Made by a program: the position numbers and the translations under genes
Source of the DNA: Pseudomonas sp. ML2-2023-3
GTDB taxonomy: Bacteria; Pseudomonadota; Gammaproteobacteria; Pseudomonadales; Pseudomonadaceae
Reading direction: 5' to 3'
NCBI RefSeq assembly: GCF_037055275.1
Contig: NZ_CP146343.1
Span: forward strand, 2,204,501-2,268,500
DNA length: 64,000 nucleotides
The notes under the pieces: model-generated
The model's input: the letters and a program-made list of their open reading frames with translations, nothing else
Databases searched by the model: none
What the model was told of the DNA's origin: nothing
Part shown: positions 55,828 to 64,000 of the stretch, in pieces
Layout of the letters: each line of letters starts with the position of its first letter
Numbering within the stretch: position 1 is the stretch's first letter

Positions 55828-56643
55828 TTATACGGTCTGGGATTTTTGGATGAGGGATTCCAAAAAGAATTCTATGTGGCCTGTGGGTGTTTCGCGCAGG
55901 GGCCATTTTTCAATTGATTTGGCTATTTTTTTAATGTCATGAGCAAAGTCTGATTTGGGAAACATGTCATATAAAGCCTTGCCTTTACTGGCTGCCATTC
56001 GGGATGACTTATGTTCATGAACGTACCCGGCGTAACTCAGAAATACATCGTTGTTCTTGTTTAATTGTTGAAGGGTGTTGAAAGCTTTTTGACCTTCATG
56101 TGTGTCAAGGGCTTTGTTGATCAGTATTCTGAAGTTGTGTAAGTCGTAAGTGCTGTGCAGTATATGTATAAGGGCCTGTGTGCTGGCGATGGCCGTTGGT
56201 TCGCTGCAGGTGACAAGCAAAATTTCTTGTGAGGCGCGGATGAAATTAAGCGTGCACTTGTTAATGCCGGGCGCTGTGTCAATGACAAGGATGTCGAGTT
56301 CTTTGGAGATTGTGCTGAGCGCATTGACGATGCCAAAGTGATGAGCCGTCGATAAATGTTTCATCGATTTCGGCAGGCTGCTGCCGAGAATCAAGTTGAT
56401 GCCTTTAGGTCCGTTATAGATGACCTCTCGAAGGGAGCTATTCCCTTCGATTAAATCTGTAATGGTATAGTCAGGTGAAATGTTCAAAAGCGTAGCAATG
56501 CTGGGAAGTTCCAGGTTAGCGTCGAGAATTGCAACGCGTTTTCCAAGGTCTGCCAGCGCCATTGAGAGGTTGATCGATAAGGTACTTTTGCCCGTCCCAC
56601 CTTTGCCACTCGCAATCACTATGACTTGAGGGTGTTGGCTCAT
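55828..56643 (-). CDS. MinD/ParA-family ATPase (FleN/FlhG-like), orphan
   Basis: A 271-residue deviant-Walker ATPase. Walker A is ASGKGGTGKSTLSINLSMAL (residues 11-30), with the first Lys typical of MinD/FleN. Switch II is ILVIDTAPGINKCTLNF, and ILDANLELPSIATLLN is the segment after Walker A. FleN and MinD use ATP-driven dimers to place flagella or division sites. No flagellar, min, par or plasmid gene lies near, and the MinD-type C-terminal amphipathic helix is not evident (FFLESLIQKSQTV ends it). It is an orphan in an accessory region, upstream of a 130-residue unknown protein. Confidence 0.82.
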   Translation of the reverse strand: MSQHPQVIVIASGKGGTGKSTLSINLSMALADLGKRVAILDANLELPSIATLLNISPDYTITDLIEGNSSLREVIYNGPKGINLILGSSLPKSMKHLSTAHHFGIVNALSTISKELDILVIDTAPGINKCTLNFIRASQEILLVTCSEPTAIASTQALIHILHSTYDLHNFRILINKALDTHEGQKAFNTLQQLNKNNDVFLSYAGYVHEHKSSRMAASKGKALYDMFPKSDFAHDIKKIAKSIEKWPLRETPTGHIEFFLESLIQKSQTV

Positions 56644-57111
56644 TATAAGTGCGCCGTTTGATAAGCTCTAAGTGGTTTGTGTCACTGTGCAAATCGTTAC
56701 CTGGATTGAACATTCACCGTTTTATTCGAAACTTTGTGTAGCTGTCCTTGCGTCCAAATATGCCGGTGTCGCCTGTCAAGAGGTAGAGAGTCGCTCGAAA
56801 AAAAGCGGTGGTGATTGAGAATTGATAGGACCTTATCTTTTTGAAGGCCCATACCCATCCTTTGTGTTGATTTCGCTTTGGATTGAGTGTCATCGTTAAT
56901 ATGAGCTACTTAAATTAAAGTATTGGATCCAGCTTTATCAACGGTATAGTGGCACGTTTCTGTTTGGATGATAAGTGTTCTGGGGCGATAGAGTGGTGTC
57001 CATGAGCGCATGCACTATTGACGTCCAAGATCCCGTCATCAAAGATTTAATGTGTCATGTAAGCTGCTCTGCTCTGAGCTTGCAGTATTTTATATCAGGG
57101 ATGTGTCGTAG
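56644..57111. other. AT-rich divergent region between the MinD-like and AraC-type genes
   Basis: A 468-base gap with lower GC than the core. It should hold promoters for both neighbours. A short frame at 57003 (MSACTIDVQDPVIKDLMCHV) overlaps the regulator gene out of frame and looks non-coding. I see no strong hairpin, repeat or RNA gene. Confidence 0.45.
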
Positions 57112-58089
57112 ATGTTTAATATTAGTAAGGCGTATGTGCGGTTACTTGGTCATGCACTTGGTTATCACTTTTCGAGTAAAGACGGCTTTGATGTGGATGT
57201 GCTGGGGCCTGGTGAATATATAGATATTGTACGGGTGTATGAATGGTTAAATGATTTGACGGCCAAGGTGGAGGATCCAGATCTTGGTTTGAAAGCATTC
57301 GGTAATGCACACCCCGCAATGTTGGGTGTTCTCGGGTACGCGGTGATGTCATGTTCAACATTAGGGCATGCGCTGGAGCGGTTGGTGACGTACCATCCAT
57401 TAATTAGCAATGGCTCTTTTTTGAAAGTCGAGTTTCGCGGAAAATATCTTAAGGTTCTAGGTTTTGAAGTAGGTGATAAACCACCAAGAGTGTTCGTTGA
57501 TTCAGGGGCGTCAGTGTTCTTAGGCTTGATGCAGTGGCTAGTCCCCAATCAGGCTGTTCAACCAGTCGCTGCGGAATTTACATATACTGAGCCGGTGGAC
57601 TTAAATGCATTAAAAGCAATATTTGGGAAAAATATTACCTTTTCTTCAGCGTCGAATAGTCTGCTTTTCAGGAGGGAAGTGTATGATTATCCTTTGATAT
57701 CTGCCTCGCCGACATTGAATGTTGTGCACACGGATGTGCTGAATGTTTATTTGCAAAATTCAATCAGTGGGCTCATGTCATCCAGGATTAAAAAAATCGT
57801 ATCTGATGGGTTGTTGATTGGCTGTATTCCTACCGTTCAAACGGTATCGAGAGCCATGAAGATGAGCGCTAGAACACTGCAAAACTATTTGCAGCGTGAA
57901 GAAACTACCTTTACGGCTATTTTTGAGGCCTCTCGAAAAGAGCTGGCGCGTCATTTGTTGAAGGATTCGGCTTACAACTTGAAGTATATATGCGCGACTC
58001 TGGGTTTTTGTGATAAGAGCAGTTTCCACAAGGCGTCGTTGCGTTGGTTTGGTATGACGCCTCAGAAGTATCGTGAATTGGCAGAGTAA
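57112..58089 (+). CDS. AraC-family transcriptional regulator
   Basis: A 325-residue regulator. Residues about 20-200 are an arabinose-binding-like N-terminal domain (DPDLGLKAFGNAHPAMLGVL) found in OruR/ArgR-type and virulence-linked AraC proteins. Residues about 225-325 hold the double helix-turn-helix: TVQTVSRAMKMSARTLQNYL and LKYICATLGFCDKSSFHKAS followed by FGMTPQKYREL. It is AT-rich in codon use compared with core genes, suggesting transfer. It diverges from the MinD-like gene, which it may control; this is inference. The ATG at 57112 follows GGGATG at a normal distance. Confidence 0.88.
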   Translation: MFNISKAYVRLLGHALGYHFSSKDGFDVDVLGPGEYIDIVRVYEWLNDLTAKVEDPDLGLKAFGNAHPAMLGVLGYAVMSCSTLGHALERLVTYHPLISNGSFLKVEFRGKYLKVLGFEVGDKPPRVFVDSGASVFLGLMQWLVPNQAVQPVAAEFTYTEPVDLNALKAIFGKNITFSSASNSLLFRREVYDYPLISASPTLNVVHTDVLNVYLQNSISGLMSSRIKKIVSDGLLIGCIPTVQTVSRAMKMSARTLQNYLQREETTFTAIFEASRKELARHLLKDSAYNLKYICATLGFCDKSSFHKASLRWFGMTPQKYRELAE

Positions 58090-58320
58090 GAAATGAAGTT
58101 GCAGTGCTGACTGTCTTGTCGTGCGGCTATAAAGAGACGAGTTTAGGTGGGCTGGATTGTTAATAAGCCGTGCGCCTGCTGCTATAAGAATGTTTGATAG
58201 CACTCTCCTTCGCAAGCAAAGCTCGAATGATGGTACCGCCAGCGTGTTTTATCACCGGCAGCACCCCAGACGACTTGTTAGCGACGCCATTGATCGTACG
58301 CATAACCCAGCTTCAGCCCG

Positions 58321-58584
58321 TCAAGGCATCTGCGGCAATTCCTGCGCCCGCAGATCGAATACCAGCACCTCGGCGTCACTGCCATTGTCCAAGGTCAGCC
58401 GTTGCTCCTTGCGCACGCGCACACCGTCGCCTTCCTGCAGTGCCATGCCGTTGAGTTCGACGCTACCACGTGCCACGTGCACATAGGCGTAGCGATCGGC
58501 GGCAAGTTCCAGCGTGGCGCTTTCCTGGCCGTCTATCAGGGCTGAATACACCCGGGCATCCTGGCGTACGTGGAGCGAACCATC
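58321..58584 (-). pseudogene. Pirin family protein, C-terminal fragment (split by IS66 element)
   Basis: This fragment encodes the last part of a pirin: LHVRQDARVYSALIDGQESA followed by YVHVARGSVELNGMALQEGD and a C-terminus RAQELPQMP. It is separated from its N-terminal part (60625-61091) by the insertion at 58585-60624. The target duplication GAACCATC occupies 58577-58584. After removal of the insertion and one copy of the duplication, the frame continues ...GADGS-LHVRQ... without shift. The fragment has no start of its own except bases contributed by the insertion, so it is not expected to be made. Confidence 0.92.
58577..58584. repeat. 8-bp target site duplication, left copy
   Basis: GAACCATC directly precedes the element's left end at 58585 and is repeated at 60625-60632 directly after its right end. 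An 8-bp duplication is the hallmark of IS66-family insertion. Confidence 0.96.
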
Positions 58585-58668
58585 GTAAGCGCTCCATAAA
58601 CCCCACATTCAAAGCGCTTAGCTGATCCCGGATGCTGTGCTCCCGATCCCCTCAGGAGCCAGCTCGCC

Positions 58669-59028
58669 ATGATGCGACCCGATGCCAAAGTCGAAAAAGT
58701 GTATCTGTACCCCAAGCCGGTGGACTTCCGAAAATCCATCGACGGCTTGGCTGCGCTGGTCGAGCTGGATATTAAAGTCGCAGTATTCGACCCTGTGCTT
58801 TTCGTTTTCCTCAACAAGCCCCGCAACCGAGTGAAGATATTGTATTGGGAGCGCAACGGCTTCTGCCTTTGGCTCAAGCGCCTCGAGTCCGAACGATTCA
58901 AAACATCGCCGGACTCCACCGACGAGGCGATCGTTCTGACCGTCCAGGAACTCAACTGGATGCTCGATGGCTTTGACCTCTGGCGTAACCGCCCTCACCA
59001 AGTTTTGACACCGCGATTCGTAGCCTGA
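58669..59028 (+). CDS. tnpB: IS66 family accessory protein TnpB
   Basis: A 119-residue IS66 Orf2 protein. KVYLYPKPVDFRKSIDGLAA and VFLNKPRNRVKILYWERNGF are the family signature. Its biochemical role in IS66 transposition is not defined, though it is needed in elements tested. The ATG at 58669 follows AGGAG by seven bases. It is the first gene of the two-gene element; tnpC starts 18 bases after its stop. Confidence 0.95.
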   Translation: MMRPDAKVEKVYLYPKPVDFRKSIDGLAALVELDIKVAVFDPVLFVFLNKPRNRVKILYWERNGFCLWLKRLESERFKTSPDSTDEAIVLTVQELNWMLDGFDLWRNRPHQVLTPRFVA

Positions 59029-59046
59029 TTCGGTATAATCCGGGCC

Positions 59047-60579
59047 ATGAATTCCATGCCCGAAAACCTTCCCGATGATCCCGTGCTGCTCAAGCAAATG
59101 CTTGGGCAGATGCTCGACGAGCGTCAGTTGGACAAGGGAAAGATTGTTCGGCTCGAAGAGCAGAATGCCCTCCTGCTTCAGCGTCTGTTCGGACGTAAGT
59201 CCGAGCAAACAGCTGATGCGGCAACGCCGCAACTGGCCCTCTTCAATGAAGTAGAAAGCGTCGTCGAGCCTGTGGACGAAGCCTCATCTGAAGAAGTCGT
59301 TGCCCCGATCAAGCGCCGCGGCAAACGCAAGCCACTGCCCGCCGACCTGCCGCGCATCGAGATTATCCACGAACTTCCCGAACATGAACTGACGTGCGTC
59401 TGCGGCTGCCGCAAACACACTATTGGCGAAGAAGTCAGCGAGCAGCTTGAAATCGTGCCGATGCAGATCCGTGTGATCAGACACGTTCGCAAAGTTTACG
59501 GTTGCCGCGACTGCGAGATGGCGCCGGTCACTGCTGACAAGCCGGCTCAACTGATTGAAAAAAGCATGGCCAGCCCAAGTGTTCTGGCGATGCTGCTGAC
59601 CACCAAGTACGTCGATGGACTACCGCTTCACCGTTTCGAAAAAGTCTTGGGCCGCCATGGTGTCGATATCCCGCGCCAGACGTTGGCACGCTGGGTTATC
59701 CAGTGCGGTGAACACTTTCAGCCGCTGCTGAATTTAATGCGCGATAGCCTGTTGGGCAGCCGTGTTGTCCACTGCGATGAAACACGGGTACAGGTGTTGA
59801 AAGAGCCTGACCGAGATCCAAGCAGCCAGTCCTGGATGTGGGTGCAAACCGGCGGCCCGCCAGATAAACCAGTGATCCTTTTTGACTACTCCACCAGCCG
59901 CGCGCAGGAGGTGCCGACACGCCTGCTCGATGGTTATCGTGGCTATGTGATGACCGATGATTACGCCGGTTATAACGCGTTGGGCGCGCAGGCCGGAGTC
60001 GAACGTTTGGGCTGCTGGGCGCACGCAAGGCGCAAGTTTGTTGAAGCCCAAAAAGTACAGCCGAAAGGCAAGACGGGACGTGCTGACATCGCGCTGAACC
60101 TGATCAACAAACTCTATGGTGTAGAGCGTGATCTGAAGGATGCGTGCGACGACGATCGTAAAACTGGCCGTCATGATCGGAGTCTGCCAGTGCTGGCTCA
60201 GTTAAAAAGCTGGATGGAAAAGACGCAGCCACAAGTTACGTCTCAGAACGCCTTGGGCAAGGCCATCGGCTATCTGGCGAGTAACTGGAACAAACTGGAA
60301 CGGTACGCCGAGGAAGGCTATTTGCCGATCGACAACAACCCCGCCGAGCGTGCGATCAGGCCCTTCGTCATCGGAAGAAAGAACTGGTTGTTTAGCGACA
60401 CACCCAAAGGCGCGACGGCCAGTGCTCAACTTTACAGCTTGGTCGAGACTGCCAAAGCCAACGGCCAAGAGCCCTATGCGTGGCTGCGCCACGCATTAGA
60501 ACGGCTGCCACTGGCGACCTCGGTTGAAGATTACGAAGCGCTGTTGCCGTGGAACTGCTCGCTGGTGTCGCCTAACTAG
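59047..60579 (+). CDS. tnpC: IS66 family transposase TnpC
   Basis: A 510-residue DDE transposase. An N-terminal leucine-rich coiled segment spans about 25-50 ([20 protein letters not shown]). A Cys-rich zinc finger region follows near 120-165 ([16 protein letters not shown]). The catalytic core includes [12 protein letters not shown] (first Asp), [12 protein letters not shown] (second Asp) and the Glu in [12 protein letters not shown]. The C-terminal IS66_C segment is [20 protein letters not shown]. Length is normal and no stop or frameshift interrupts it, so the element should be able to move. Confidence 0.96.
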   Translation: MNSMPENLPDDPVLLKQMLGQMLDERQLDKGKIVRLEEQNALLLQRLFGRKSEQTADAATPQLALFNEVESVVEPVDEASSEEVVAPIKRRGKRKPLPADLPRIEIIHELPEHELTCVCGCRKHTIGEEVSEQLEIVPMQIRVIRHVRKVYGCRDCEMAPVTADKPAQLIEKSMASPSVLAMLLTTKYVDGLPLHRFEKVLGRHGVDIPRQTLARWVIQCGEHFQPLLNLMRDSLLGSRVVHCDETRVQVLKEPDRDPSSQSWMWVQTGGPPDKPVILFDYSTSRAQEVPTRLLDGYRGYVMTDDYAGYNALGAQAGVERLGCWAHARRKFVEAQKVQPKGKTGRADIALNLINKLYGVERDLKDACDDDRKTGRHDRSLPVLAQLKSWMEKTQPQVTSQNALGKAIGYLASNWNKLERYAEEGYLPIDNNPAERAIRPFVIGRKNWLFSDTPKGATASAQLYSLVETAKANGQEPYAWLRHALERLPLATSVEDYEALLPWNCSLVSPN

Positions 60580-60624
60580 GCGCGTTACCCATCTTTAAGT
60601 TGGTGGGGTTTATGGAGCGCTTAC

Positions 60625-60632
60625 GAACCATC
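60625..60632. repeat. 8-bp target site duplication, right copy
   Basis: GAACCATC directly follows the element's right end at 60624 and is identical to 58577-58584. Confidence 0.96.
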
Positions 60633-61091
60633 GGCGCCATCGGGCGAGATGATCAGTTGCAGGCGTCCGCGTTTCTTTTGCGTGGTGAAGTGCTCTTGTT
60701 GGTAGCGGGGTTTGGCGCCACCGACGTCAGGCACGATCCAGATTTGCAAAAAGTGCACAGGCTCGTTGTGCGAGTGGTTGTACTCGCTGTGCGCCACGCC
60801 GCTGCCGGCGCTCATCAATTGCACGTCACCCGGGCGGATCACTGAACCTGTGCCCAGGGTGTCCTTGTGTTCCAGCGCACCGTCGAGCACGTAGGAGAAA
60901 ATTTCCATGTCGCGATGGGGGTGCTGACCGAACCCTTTACCCGCTGCCACGCGGTCGTCGTTGATCACCAACAGGTCGGAGAAGCCTTGTTCATCCAGGT
61001 TGCGATAGTTGGCAAATGAGAAGGTGTGGAACGATTTCAACCAGCCATGGTTGGCGGCGCCGCGATCGGATGCTTTGCGAAGGGTCAGCAT
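60625..61091 (-). pseudogene. Pirin family protein, N-terminal fragment (split by IS66 element)
   Basis: The first 155 residues of a bicupin pirin. It starts MLTLRKASDRGAANHGWLKS. Metal ligands His57 and His59 (GFGQHPHRDMEIF), His101 and Glu103 (GVAHSEYNHS) are all present. Pirins can act as quercetin dioxygenases or redox-sensing co-regulators. After ...SPDGADGS the frame enters the insertion and meets a stop within four bases. Joined to 58321-58576 it would make 240 residues, a normal pirin length. A strong GGAGATG precedes the ATG. A truncated single-cupin protein might still be made. Confidence 0.93.
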
Positions 61092-61340
61092 GATGACATC
61101 TCCTGTGTGGACGTTGATTCGTCCGAGTGAGGAGAAGGTTAATGGTTACTGATCAGTAAATTAAGTAGATGGAAACTGAAACAGTGTCTCTCTGTAGTTG
61201 ACAATTTTAGCGGATTTATCACGTATGATTTTTCCGACGCTCGCTCATGAACTGCGCGTTTGCAGTGGCCCGGATGCGGCGCACTATTGTTTATCCACAG
61301 CGGACTCGCTCATGCAGCTGCCTACAGTGAAATCTATCTT

Positions 61341-62291
61341 ATGAAAACCGTGGCGATGGTGTTGTTTCCAGACTTTCTGCTGCTCGACATGGCGGGGCCC
61401 ATGGAGGTGTTCTCGATTGCCAACCGCTATCTACAGCCGGATCAGCAGTATGAATTGACCACTCTGGCTACCGAGCCCGGCCTGCTGCGCGCCTCAAATG
61501 GCGTAAAGCTGCAGGCGGATCGGCATATTGACCAGGCCAGCGGGCACTATGACTTGCTGCTGGTACCCGGTGGTCCGGGGGCCTACAACGATAAACCGCA
61601 GGCATTGCTGGAGTGGCTCAAGGGCGCCGTGACCCGGGCCGGGCAATACGGGTCCATCTGCACCGGGGCATTCTTGCTGGGCTTTGCCGGTTTGCTGGAT
61701 GGCTATCGCGTCACGACCCATTGGCATTACACCGAGCGGCTGATCAAGGCCTTCCCCTCGGCCCGGGTAGAGGTCGACCAGATTTTCGTGCAGGACCGCA
61801 ATCTCATTACCTCTGGCGGCGTCACGGCCGGTATCGATCTTGCGCTGTCGGTCGTCGCCAATGACCACGGCAAAAAAATCGCCCTGGACGTGGCCAAAGT
61901 CCTGCTGGTGGTCATGAAACGTCAGGGCGGCCAGGCGCAGTTCAGTCCACTGATGGCCTCGGTTGGCCCCCAGGAAACCCCCATAACCCGGGTTCAGAAC
62001 CATATGCTCGAACACCTCGATCAGGCTTTCAGCATTGAATCCATGGCCAGCCTGGCCAGTATGAGTGCCAGACACTTTGCCCGGGTTTTTGCCCGTGAGG
62101 TCAACATGACGCCCATGGATTTTCTTCAGGGCGCGCGTATAGACCGGGCCAGAAACCTGCTGGAGACCAGTGAGTTGCCCCTGAAAACAGTCGCTTTCAA
62201 AAGTGGCTTCGGCAGCGTCAGGCACATGCGTTTTCTGTTCAATGAAAAGCTTGGTCTGACCCCGGCTCAGTACCGCGAGCAGTTCAGCTAG
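61341..62291 (+). CDS. GlxA-family transcriptional regulator (DJ-1/PfpI plus AraC)
   Basis: A 316-residue regulator. Residues 1-170 are a DJ-1/PfpI-type domain with the nucleophile-elbow Cys107 in [16 protein letters not shown] and [12 protein letters not shown] as a preceding loop. Residues 205-316 are an AraC double helix-turn-helix ([40 protein letters not shown]). The ligand is unknown. The ATG at 61341 begins the DJ-1 strand [20 protein letters not shown]; the in-frame opening to 61260 is rejected. It is divergent from the split pirin, and pirin genes beside such regulators are often their targets. Confidence 0.9.
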   Translation: MKTVAMVLFPDFLLLDMAGPMEVFSIANRYLQPDQQYELTTLATEPGLLRASNGVKLQADRHIDQASGHYDLLLVPGGPGAYNDKPQALLEWLKGAVTRAGQYGSICTGAFLLGFAGLLDGYRVTTHWHYTERLIKAFPSARVEVDQIFVQDRNLITSGGVTAGIDLALSVVANDHGKKIALDVAKVLLVVMKRQGGQAQFSPLMASVGPQETPITRVQNHMLEHLDQAFSIESMASLASMSARHFARVFAREVNMTPMDFLQGARIDRARNLLETSELPLKTVAFKSGFGSVRHMRFLFNEKLGLTPAQYREQFS

Positions 62292-62413
62292 CCTCTACTG
62301 TCCGTGGTGGGCACCGATATGGCCGTAACGCTCCTACCAGAGCAGTTGTGCTGTCATCGATGCCTGCCAAGATAGATGAGAACTCTTTGCACTTGCACAA
62401 GGATGACCGCCCC

Positions 62414-63238
62414 ATGAGTACGTTCACCACCCGCGATGGCACCGAAATCTACTACAAGGACTGGGGCACGGGGCAGCCCGTGGTGTTCAGCCACGGCTGG
62501 CCGCTGAACGCCGATAGCTGGGAATCGCAGATGCTGTTCCTGGCGTCCAAGGGCTATCGGGTGATCGCCCATGATCGCCGCGGCCACGGGCGCTCCAGCC
62601 AGCCGTGGGCAGGCAACGATATGGACACCTACGCCGATGACCTGGCGCAGTTGATCGAGCTGCTGGACCTGCAGGATGCCGTGCTGTTCGGTTTTTCCAC
62701 CGGCGGCGGTGAAGTGGCGCGTTATATCGGTCGTCATGGTACGGGCCGGGTGGCCAAGGCGGGGCTGATTTCATCGGTGCCGCCCTTGATGCTCAAAACC
62801 CAGGCCAACCCTGGCGGCTTGCCGCTAGAGGTGTTTGACGGGATTCGCCAGGCGTCACTGGCGGACCGTTCGCAGCTGTACATCGACCTCGCGAGCGGCC
62901 CTTTCTTTGGTTTCAACAAACCGGGGGCAAAACCCTCCCAGGGCATGATCGACTGGTTCTGGATGCAGGGCATGACCAGCGGCCACAAAAACGCCTACGA
63001 CTGTATCAAGGCGTTCTCTGAAACCGACTTTACCGAAGACCTGAAAAAGTTCGACATACCGACCCTGGTGGTCCACGGCGACGCCGACCAGGTGGTGCCG
63101 ATCGAAGCTGCGGGCATTGCGTCGGCAGGATTGGTCAAAGGTTCTACGCTGAAGATCTACCCCGGTGCCCCCCACGGGCTGACGGATACCCACAAGGATC
63201 AGCTCAATGCCGATCTGCTGGCGTTTCTCAAGGGCTGA
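62414..63238 (+). CDS. Alpha/beta hydrolase, non-heme chloroperoxidase type
   Basis: A 274-residue hydrolase. The nucleophile is Ser95 in [17 protein letters not shown], the acid is in [18 protein letters not shown] and the base in [17 protein letters not shown]. The oxyanion region is [13 protein letters not shown]. Such enzymes hydrolyse esters and, with acetate and peroxide, form peracids that halogenate substrates in vitro; true role is usually esterase or perhydrolase. I chose the ATG at 62414 because the beta-1 strand begins [20 protein letters not shown]. It follows the GlxA-type gene on the same strand. Confidence 0.92.
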   Translation: MSTFTTRDGTEIYYKDWGTGQPVVFSHGWPLNADSWESQMLFLASKGYRVIAHDRRGHGRSSQPWAGNDMDTYADDLAQLIELLDLQDAVLFGFSTGGGEVARYIGRHGTGRVAKAGLISSVPPLMLKTQANPGGLPLEVFDGIRQASLADRSQLYIDLASGPFFGFNKPGAKPSQGMIDWFWMQGMTSGHKNAYDCIKAFSETDFTEDLKKFDIPTLVVHGDADQVVPIEAAGIASAGLVKGSTLKIYPGAPHGLTDTHKDQLNADLLAFLKG

Positions 63239-63273
63239 TACGCGTTGCTTCACTTCAACTCTGTAGCGATCCA

Positions 63274-63302
63274 CCGTGGGAGCGAGCCTCTCGTTCCCGC
63301 GG
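63274..63302. repeat. Degenerate REP-like hairpin
   Basis: GGGAGCGAG-CCT-CTCGTTCCC forms a short stem with one mismatch, 35 bases after the hydrolase stop. It resembles half a unit of the REP family but lacks the second half. It may help end the upstream transcript. Confidence 0.5.
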
Positions 63303-63353
63303 TTGAAGTGTCTGCAGGGAATAGTCGACTGGATAGGGTTGGAGCCTTGCGTC

Positions 63354-63965
63354 ATGTCTGAATCCACTGAGATCAATCCGCCGACCCGGGCTTTCGATGA
63401 GGTTGTGACCCTGGTGGTCAAGCATCGGGTCAAGGCCGGTTTTGAAGTGCCCTACAACGCGTGGCTGCGCAAGATCGTGCGCATCGCCGGGCAGTGGGAC
63501 GGGCATCTGGGGGTGGATGTCGTGCCCGGCAAGAGTGCCGGTCTGGACACCTATACCTGCGTGCTGCGCTTTTGCTCCACTGACGCCATGCAGCGCTGGC
63601 TGGACTCGTCGCAACGCCGCGAACTGGTCAACGAAGCCACTCCCATGCTGGCGGACGGTGACCAGACCGAGGTCAATCCGGTCAACGAATTCTGGTTCGC
63701 GCCCCACACCGAGTCCCGAACGCCACCCCCCCGCTGGAAGCAGGCCGTGCTGACGCTGATGGTGATTTTTCCCCATACCTTGCTGGTGCCGCTGATCTGG
63801 AAGCCCTTGCTGGGCTTGAGCCCTTTTTTCTCCCAGTACGTGGTCGCCACCTTTGTGATCACGCTGACCATCGTTGTTTCGGTGGTTTATCTGTTTATGC
63901 CAATGGCGACGCGTGTGTTCGCGCCCTGGCTGACTGCTGCCACTGAACCCGAGGAACCGCGATGA
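63354..63965 (+). CDS. Antibiotic biosynthesis monooxygenase domain membrane protein
   Basis: A 203-residue protein. Residues about 15-115 form an ABM-type ferredoxin-like domain (VVTLVVKHRVKAGFEVPYNA; YTCVLRFCSTDAMQRWLDSS). Residues about 130-195 contain two transmembrane helices (KQAVLTLMVIFPHTLLVPLI; VVATFVITLTIVVSVVYLFM). This fusion is seen in several Pseudomonas proteins; activity is unknown. The ATG at 63354 follows GGAGCC; the in-frame start at 63276 lies in the REP-like hairpin. Its stop overlaps the next gene's ATG (ATGA at 63962). Confidence 0.85.
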   Translation: MSESTEINPPTRAFDEVVTLVVKHRVKAGFEVPYNAWLRKIVRIAGQWDGHLGVDVVPGKSAGLDTYTCVLRFCSTDAMQRWLDSSQRRELVNEATPMLADGDQTEVNPVNEFWFAPHTESRTPPPRWKQAVLTLMVIFPHTLLVPLIWKPLLGLSPFFSQYVVATFVITLTIVVSVVYLFMPMATRVFAPWLTAATEPEEPR

Positions 63966-64000
63966 ACGCCGATCTGATCTTATTCAATGGCCAATTTAAT
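63962..64000 (+). CDS. Start of a probable amidohydrolase (runs off the window)
   Basis: Only 13 codons are present: MNADLILFNGQFN. The pattern DLILFNGxF at the start is typical of YtcJ-like amidohydrolases (metal-dependent hydrolases of the TIM-barrel type). The ATG overlaps the stop of the preceding gene in an ATGA arrangement, so the two are coupled. The assignment is tentative because so little is visible. Confidence 0.5.
   Translation, partial: MNADLILFNGQFN

Larger units (their letters stand above)
58585..60624. mobile_element. IS66-family insertion sequence, two-gene form, complete
   Basis: A 2040-bp element with perfect 22-bp terminal inverted repeats (58585-58606 and 60603-60624, starting GTAAGCGCTCCATAAACC) and an 8-bp direct target repeat. 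It carries tnpB and tnpC in the same direction. Only 62 bases lie between the left repeat and tnpB, so the tnpA gene of classic IS66 elements is absent. The element looks intact and recent because repeats and duplication carry no mutation. It interrupts a pirin gene. Confidence 0.96.

Noticed and set aside
56975..57223. An 82-residue + strand frame starting before the AraC-type gene.
   Set aside because: It overlaps the regulator in another frame and contains a run of Cys, Met and Trp typical of non-coding translation.
58160..58303. A 47-codon reverse-strand frame beginning MRTINGVANKSSGVLPVIKH, 17 bases after the pirin stop.
   Set aside because: No ribosome binding site, no recognisable domain, and it lies in a mixed-composition strip next to decayed sequence.

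Overview
The window is a stretch of a Pseudomonas chromosome, most probably from the P. fluorescens lineage; the species cannot be fixed from sequence alone. The evidence is the set and order of marker genes: lexA-sulA beside psrA and nagZ, mfd near a long glyceraldehyde-3-phosphate dehydrogenase, gcvR-dapA-bamC-purC followed by tRNA-Ser, two-permease lolCDE, fadBA and copRS. Further support comes from many chromosomal REP-type inverted repeats built around GGGAGCGGGCTTGCTCGCGA.

Layout. 1-5100: start of dgt (reverse, cut by the window edge), a three-gene envelope-stress operon (DUF883, phage-holin-like, YqjK-like), a KefB/C-type cation:proton antiporter, a glutaredoxin-like protein, an RluA-type pseudouridine synthase and a small lipoprotein. 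5195-7592: molybdenum cofactor genes, mobA divergent from moaB-moeA. 7668-17377: GDP-mannose synthesis, YegS lipid kinase, CheV, a MOSC protein, Slt, Uup and a universal stress protein. 17786-25356: fadBA beta-oxidation operon, topA and small conserved proteins. 25426-28666: SOS and fatty-acid regulation (sulA, lexA, psrA), a probable 41-codon ORF, and nagZ. 28848-36761: SNF2-type helicase and mfd, divergent from the long GAPDH. 36922-45377: MHS transporter, sthA, a glycerophosphodiesterase, a PilZ protein and the lolCDE lipoprotein exporter. 45481-48201: copper sensing (copRS) divergent from a periplasmic cupredoxin, with a perfect cop box between them. 48283-54113: queF, bcp, gcvR, dapA, bamC, an MBL hydrolase and purC, ending in tRNA-Ser(CGA).

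Downstream of the tRNA, 54300-58320 is an AT-richer accessory segment. It carries an orphan MinD/FleN-like ATPase paired with a small unknown protein, a winged-helix-like small protein, an AraC-type regulator and decayed reading-frame pieces. No integrase is visible. It is the best candidate here for uncharacterised biology.

58321-61091 is a pirin gene split by a 2040-bp IS66-family element (58585-60624) with perfect 22-bp terminal inverted repeats and an 8-bp target duplication. Removing the element and one duplication copy restores a 240-residue pirin in frame. The window ends with a GlxA-type regulator, a chloroperoxidase-like hydrolase, a monooxygenase-domain membrane protein and the first codons of a probable amidohydrolase.

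Two families of intergenic inverted repeats recur: the GGGAGCGGGCTTGCTCGCGA family and a GTAGTCGCTG/CAGCGACTAC family. Both sit in gaps between genes, usually after gene ends.
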